The translations under genes were made by a program, and so were the position numbers. The notes under the pieces were generated by a model. That model was not told the origin of the DNA. It ran no database searches and was given only the letters and a program-made list of their open reading frames with translations. A stretch of 33,893 bases of DNA from Bradyrhizobium sp. STM 3843 (lineage in GTDB: Bacteria; Pseudomonadota; Alphaproteobacteria; Rhizobiales; Xanthobacteraceae), in assembly GCF_000239815.1 (NCBI RefSeq), contig NZ_CAFK01000333.1, forward strand, positions 1 through 33,893, read 5' to 3'. Positions 30,738 to 33,893 of the stretch are shown here, in pieces (position 1 is the stretch's first letter; each line of letters starts with the position of its first letter).

Positions 30738-31855
30738 CCTAGCCGCCCAGCGGCAGCCTCCGGCGAAACCGAACGGCGCGGCCACTTCGATGGGGCAGTC
30801 CGAAGCTCCAGAGCCCCGGCGTCCACCCTGGCGTCGCGAAACGACACCAGGCGGCGCTGCGCCTCGTCCCACAGCACAAGCCTCACGCACCGAAAGCTCT
30901 GCGGCAGCGTGATGCGACAGGCCTCGCGCAGCTCCGGATGGTCACGCAGCACCGCCGGGAGGCGGTAATACGGAATCCGACTGCTGAGGTGGTGCACGTG
31001 ATGGATGCCGATGTTGGCCGTTAACCAGCGCAGCACCAGCGGCAGATCGTAATGTGAACTGCCATAGAGGGCGGCATCATGCAGGTTCCAGCGCTCGTCG
31101 CGGTCCCACGCGGTCTGCTCGAATTGATGCTGCACGTAGAACAGCCAGACGCCGGCTGTGGCCGCGAGCAGCATGATCGGAAGATGCACCAGCAGAAATG
31201 CATTGAGGCCGACGAGCCAGGTGAGTGCGGCAACAGTCGCGGCGATGCCGAGGTTGGTCGCCATCGTGCTGGCCCAAAGCCGCCACCCGTCGTGCATGAG
31301 GCCGACCGGAAGCCGGTGTTGCAGCAGAAACAGATAGGCCGGTCCGACCCCGAACATGACCAGCGGGTGGCGGTAAAGCCGATATGTCAGACGGCCCCAC
31401 CAGGAACGGGCTCTGTATTCGCGCACCGTCAACGTATCGATGTCGCCGATGCCGCGCCGGTCGAGATTGCCGGTGGTGGCATGATGGATCGCATGCGTGC
31501 GGCGCCACCAGTCGTAAGGCGTCAGCGTCAGCACGCCGATGATGCGGCCGACCCAGTCGTTCGCCAGGCGCCCGGCGAAGAAGGTGCCATGGCCGCAATC
31601 GTGCTGAATCATGAATAGGCGCACGAGAAAGCCGGCCGCCGGAACAGCGATGAGCAACGAAGCCCAGGCATGGCCAAGGGTGAACATGTACCAGGCCGCT
31701 GTCCATAACGTCACGAGCGGCGTGACGGTGATCACCAATTCGGCAGCGCTTCGCGCGCGATTTGGCCTGCCATAGCTGGCCAGAATGCGCGTCCAGCGCC
31801 GCGCGTCGGGCCTCGACGCGCCCGAATGATGTTCAGTGCTCAAGAGAATATCCAA
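30734..31855 (-). CDS. Membrane fatty-acid desaturase, omega-6/DesA-like
   Basis: 373 aa with four or so membrane helices and the three histidine boxes of the di-iron membrane desaturases: H-D-C-G-H ('MIQHDCGHGTFF'), H-A-I-H-H ('RRTHAIHHATTGNLDRRG') and H-H-V-H-H ('NIGIHHVHHLSSRIPYYRL'). It introduces double bonds into membrane lipids with O2 and an electron carrier, adjusting fluidity. The start is a TTG at 31855 with only a weak upstream AGG; no ATG or GTG in frame is better placed, so the start is uncertain. It lies downstream of the cold-shock gene on the same strand, beyond a terminator, and both would fit a cold response. The C-terminus runs into the palindromic repeat. Confidence 0.9.
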   Translation of the reverse strand: MDILLSTEHHSGASRPDARRWTRILASYGRPNRARSAAELVITVTPLVTLWTAAWYMFTLGHAWASLLIAVPAAGFLVRLFMIQHDCGHGTFFAGRLANDWVGRIIGVLTLTPYDWWRRTHAIHHATTGNLDRRGIGDIDTLTVREYRARSWWGRLTYRLYRHPLVMFGVGPAYLFLLQHRLPVGLMHDGWRLWASTMATNLGIAATVAALTWLVGLNAFLLVHLPIMLLAATAGVWLFYVQHQFEQTAWDRDERWNLHDAALYGSSHYDLPLVLRWLTANIGIHHVHHLSSRIPYYRLPAVLRDHPELREACRITLPQSFRCVRLVLWDEAQRRLVSFRDARVDAGALELRTAPSKWPRRSVSPEAAAGRLG

Positions 31856-31953
31856 GGCCTGCCGACGCGCGCTCCGTCGTCGTCGCCGCCGCGATCTGCT
31901 TGTTGACGTGCAACGTGATCTTCACCTGCAATGCGGCAATTATGGTGAAATAG

Positions 31954-31987
31954 AAAAATCCCGCGTGCCGACGGATCGGACGCGGGA
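31954..31987 (-). terminator. Rho-independent terminator after the cold-shock gene
   Basis: On the minus strand TCCCGCGT (31980-31987) pairs with ACGCGGGA (31959-31966) and is followed directly by TTTTT (31954-31958). It lies 63 bp past the csp stop and 98 bp before the desaturase start. Confidence 0.75.
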
Positions 31988-32050
31988 CTCTGAAAGCCAC
32001 AAGCTCTGCCGGTACATCCGTGGTCAAAGCATCTGGTCCTTCGCGGCCGC

Positions 32051-32260
32051 TCAGGCGGCCCGCAGGTTTTCAGCGGCGGATTTGCCGGTTCGGCGGTCCG
32101 CCACGATGTCGAAGCTGACGTTCTGCCCCTCACTGAGGGTGCTCATGCCGGCGCGTTCAACCGCACTGATATGAACGAACACGTCGTTTCCGCCGTTGGC
32201 GGGCGCAATGAAGCCGAAGCCCTTTTGGTTGTTAAACCACTTCACAGTTCCTGTATTCAC
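32051..32260 (-). CDS. Cold-shock protein, CspA family
   Basis: 69 aa, single OB-fold nucleic-acid-binding protein. N-T-G-T-V-K-W-F-N at the start, RNP1 'NQKGFGFIAP' and RNP2 'DVFVHISAVERAG', then 'LSEGQNVSFDIVADRRTGKSAAENL', all canonical. Such proteins melt RNA structure, and in cold or stationary phase act as RNA chaperones. The start is a GTG at 32260 with AAAGGA 8 nt upstream; the longer open frame to 32569 is leader sequence. A candidate promoter 164-192 bp upstream implies a long 5' leader, as in cspA genes. Several paralogues normally exist in these genomes, so I give no numbered symbol. Confidence 0.95.
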   Translation of the reverse strand: MNTGTVKWFNNQKGFGFIAPANGGNDVFVHISAVERAGMSTLSEGQNVSFDIVADRRTGKSAAENLRAA

Positions 32261-32565
32261 TGTCGATGTCCTTTCACTGACAACGTGCACGTAAGACTCA
32301 AGGCGCCGCAGGCGGCGACCTTTGTCGATGGATCGATTTTTGGAGAAGGGGGTCTGAAACGTGCGCGCCTGTCGGGGGAGAGGCGAAGCGGCCCAGGTCG
32401 TTCGGCCAAGTGTCGATGGCCGCCATATGGGCACAAATCGGGCCGCCGTCAAGATTTGCGGGTTGCAGTCCGTAATAGCCCGTATAGCCCGTGGGCGAGT
32501 GTGGCCGAGACCACAACTTTTTCGTCCAGCAGCACTCGGCATCAGCCAAACCCAGGGATCGGCCC
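32261..32565 (-). promoter_or_regulatory. Leader and promoter region of the cold-shock gene
   Basis: On the minus strand TTGACG (32447-32452) and CATATG (32424-32429) are separated by 17 bp, a candidate sigma-70 promoter giving a leader of about 150-160 nt. Long structured leaders are usual for cspA genes. The -10 match is modest. No gene is supported here. Confidence 0.45.
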
Positions 32566-33762
32566 TCACCCGGGATATGCAAACAGCTCAATCGGATCGG
32601 CAAAGCCGCGCACCGGATATTCGCCGAGGCGCTCGAGCGCGAAGTCGTCCTTGATCAGATCGGCGAAGTCGCGCGACAGCAGCACCGGCTTGCCGACCTG
32701 CTTGGTCAGCGTTTCCAGCCGTGAGGCCATGTTGACGGCCGGACCGATCACGGTGAAGTCGAGCCGCGCGCGCGAGCCGATATTGCCGTACATGACGTCG
32801 CCGACGTGAACGCCGACGCCATAGTTCAGCGGCGCGCGACCGTTGCCGCCGTTCCTGTCGTTCAGCGCAGCCATGGCTTGGCGGGCCTCGGTCACAGCAT
32901 GCAGCAGATTGGCGCAGGCGTGCGGCTGGCTGAGCGGAAAGATCGCGAGCAGGCCATCCCCCATGAATTTCAGGATTTCACCGCCGTGGCGCGCGATCGG
33001 CTCCGACACCGCGTCGAAATAGTCGTTCAGGAGATCGATCACGTCGTCGCGCGGCCAGTTGTCGGAGATCTTGGTGAAGTCCCTGAGATCGCAGATCATG
33101 ATGGCGGCGCGGACCGTGGTGCCGCTGCCACGCCGCGTGGCGCCGGCGAGGATCAGTTCGCCCGCGTGCGACCCCACATAGGTTTCGAGCAGCGTCCGCG
33201 CCAGCCGGTTCTTGATGCGGATCTCACTGACGAGCGCCAGCACCGGCAGCAACCGCTGCAGGGCCTCGAGATGAGCAGGCTCGAAGCCGCCGGGACGATC
33301 GGTCGCGAAGGTCACGAAGTGGCGCTTGCCGAGCGTGTGATAGATCGGCCAGGCGACATAGTCGGTCAGGCCCTGGGCCCGCATCTCGTCATAGACGGCG
33401 TGCTGGCGACCCTGTGACGGATCACGCTCCAGATTCTCACGCACCTCCGCGGCGCCATCATGGATCTCGTTGCCGGGACTGCCGATATATTCCGAGCGCT
33501 CCCTGACGTCGTGGTCGACCCGTGCGATCTCGGCTCCGCGCATCCCGTCGCTCCAGAGGATACGCGCACCGAGCCATTGCGGATGCTGGATCAGGACATG
33601 GAGCGTGGCCCGTTTGAGCGGAATGCCTGATTGCTGCAGCCGGACGCACATCTCGGCGAAGATGTTGTCGATGAAGCGCTCGTCGCGGGTGCCGTTGGTC
33701 AGCCAGTGCACGACGTCAGCGGACTGCGCGGTGGCGGGATCGATGTCTGGCGGCGCCTTCAT
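32566..33762 (-). CDS. Class III adenylate cyclase with an N-terminal sensor-like region
   Basis: 398 aa. The C-terminal half (about 213-398) is a class III nucleotide cyclase: metal-binding Asp225 in 'MICDLRDFTKISD' and Asp269 in 'LKFMGDGLLAIF', base-reading Lys265 and Asp335 ('LDFTVIG'), the pattern for ATP rather than GTP, and Asn344/Arg348 in 'AVNMASRLE' for the transition state. All catalytic residues are present, so cAMP synthesis is expected when dimerised. The N-terminal 200 residues ('FAEMCVRLQQSGIPLKRATLHVLI', 'GLTDYVAWPIYHTLGKRHFVTFATDRPGGF') look like a GAF-like input region and contain no membrane helix, so it is cytoplasmic. The start at 33762 has AGGAG 7 nt upstream. The ligand or signal is unknown. 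Confidence 0.93.
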   Translation of the reverse strand: MKAPPDIDPATAQSADVVHWLTNGTRDERFIDNIFAEMCVRLQQSGIPLKRATLHVLIQHPQWLGARILWSDGMRGAEIARVDHDVRERSEYIGSPGNEIHDGAAEVRENLERDPSQGRQHAVYDEMRAQGLTDYVAWPIYHTLGKRHFVTFATDRPGGFEPAHLEALQRLLPVLALVSEIRIKNRLARTLLETYVGSHAGELILAGATRRGSGTTVRAAIMICDLRDFTKISDNWPRDDVIDLLNDYFDAVSEPIARHGGEILKFMGDGLLAIFPLSQPHACANLLHAVTEARQAMAALNDRNGGNGRAPLNYGVGVHVGDVMYGNIGSRARLDFTVIGPAVNMASRLETLTKQVGKPVLLSRDFADLIKDDFALERLGEYPVRGFADPIELFAYPG

Positions 33763-33842
33763 ATCTTGCTCCTGGGCGGCCGGGGAACTGACCGACCGAT
33801 GCAAGATAAGTCGTGTCTCGTCTCCCGGGAGTCAACAAAGCA

Positions 33843-33874
33843 AAGGGGCATGCCCGCATATGGGCATGCCCCTT
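33843..33874 (-). terminator. Perfect 13-bp inverted repeat, terminator of a gene beyond the right edge
   Basis: AAGGGGCATGCCC (33843-33855) pairs with GGGCATGCCCCTT (33862-33874), loop GCATAT. On the minus strand it is followed by TTTGCTTTG, a loose T tract. It lies 6 bp past a TGA at 33881-33883, so it probably ends a minus-strand gene entering from the right. Confidence 0.6.
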
Positions 33875-33880
33875 CTCGCG

Positions 33881-33893
33881 TCAGATCAGCTGT
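33881..33893 (-). CDS. Possible C-terminal end of a gene cut by the window edge
   Basis: Only Gln-Leu-Ile-stop can be read on the minus strand, directly before the terminator-like hairpin. The placement of the hairpin supports a real stop codon, but the gene cannot be identified. Confidence 0.25.

Noticed and set aside
29385..30890. 501-codon minus-strand frame over ilvD
   Set aside because: ilvD is unmistakable on the plus strand, and this frame shows no family pattern.
31833..32027. 64-codon minus-strand frame before the desaturase
   Set aside because: It spans the csp terminator hairpin, starts at TTG without a ribosome-binding site, and overlaps the desaturase start in another frame.

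Overview
The window is high-GC, densely coded DNA. Its gene families (DUF1236, DUF1476/F1-ATPase zeta, DUF2336, DUF3455, PurS split from PurQ) and its abundant short palindromic intergenic repeats point to an alphaproteobacterium of the Bradyrhizobium/Rhodopseudomonas type. This is inferred from family content; no database was searched. I see no phage, transposase, integron, CRISPR array, rRNA or tRNA. The sequence looks chromosomal, with one partial gene possibly entering from the right edge.

Layout. (1) 0.2-6.6 kb: a minus-strand catabolic operon (alpha/beta hydrolase, carboxymuconolactone-decarboxylase-like protein, SDR dehydrogenase, PDC-hydrolase-like amidohydrolase), then a membrane TPR protein. 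A divergent LysR regulator and a DctA-family carboxylate carrier follow. Three members are odd: the hydrolase lacks its nucleophile, the LysR gene has no normal start codon where translation should begin, and the carrier lacks the Arg that usually reads the substrate's second carboxylate. (2) 6.8-10.9 kb: a DUF1236 secreted protein, then purC-purS-small ORF-purQ, divergent from the F1-ATPase inhibitor zeta gene. (3) 10.9-18.5 kb: osmC - acyl-CoA-dehydrogenase-like flavoprotein - rhodanese - NrtA/CynA-type ABC importer - cyanase, all on the minus strand, opposite a TetR gene. (4) 18.7-24.1 kb: a small ORF, DUF2336, two paralogous secreted TPR proteins and a TrmJ tRNA methyltransferase fused to a DUF559-like nuclease-fold domain. 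(5) 24.5-33.9 kb: icd, DUF3455, copCD, ilvD, a membrane fatty-acid desaturase, a cold-shock protein and a class III adenylate cyclase.

How the genes may work together. Region 3 is my best candidate for an undescribed system. It joins sulfur/cyanide chemistry (rhodanese, OsmC), a flavoprotein oxidase or monooxygenase candidate, a dedicated importer and cyanase in one directional unit with its own TetR. This suggests conversion of an imported C-N (perhaps C-N-S) compound to cyanate and then to NH3 and CO2. Region 1 is a second candidate, a lactone or carboxylate pathway whose parts depart from their textbook relatives. Nested palindromic elements sit inside the region 3 unit and one of them supplies the C-terminus and stop codon of the ABC ATPase.
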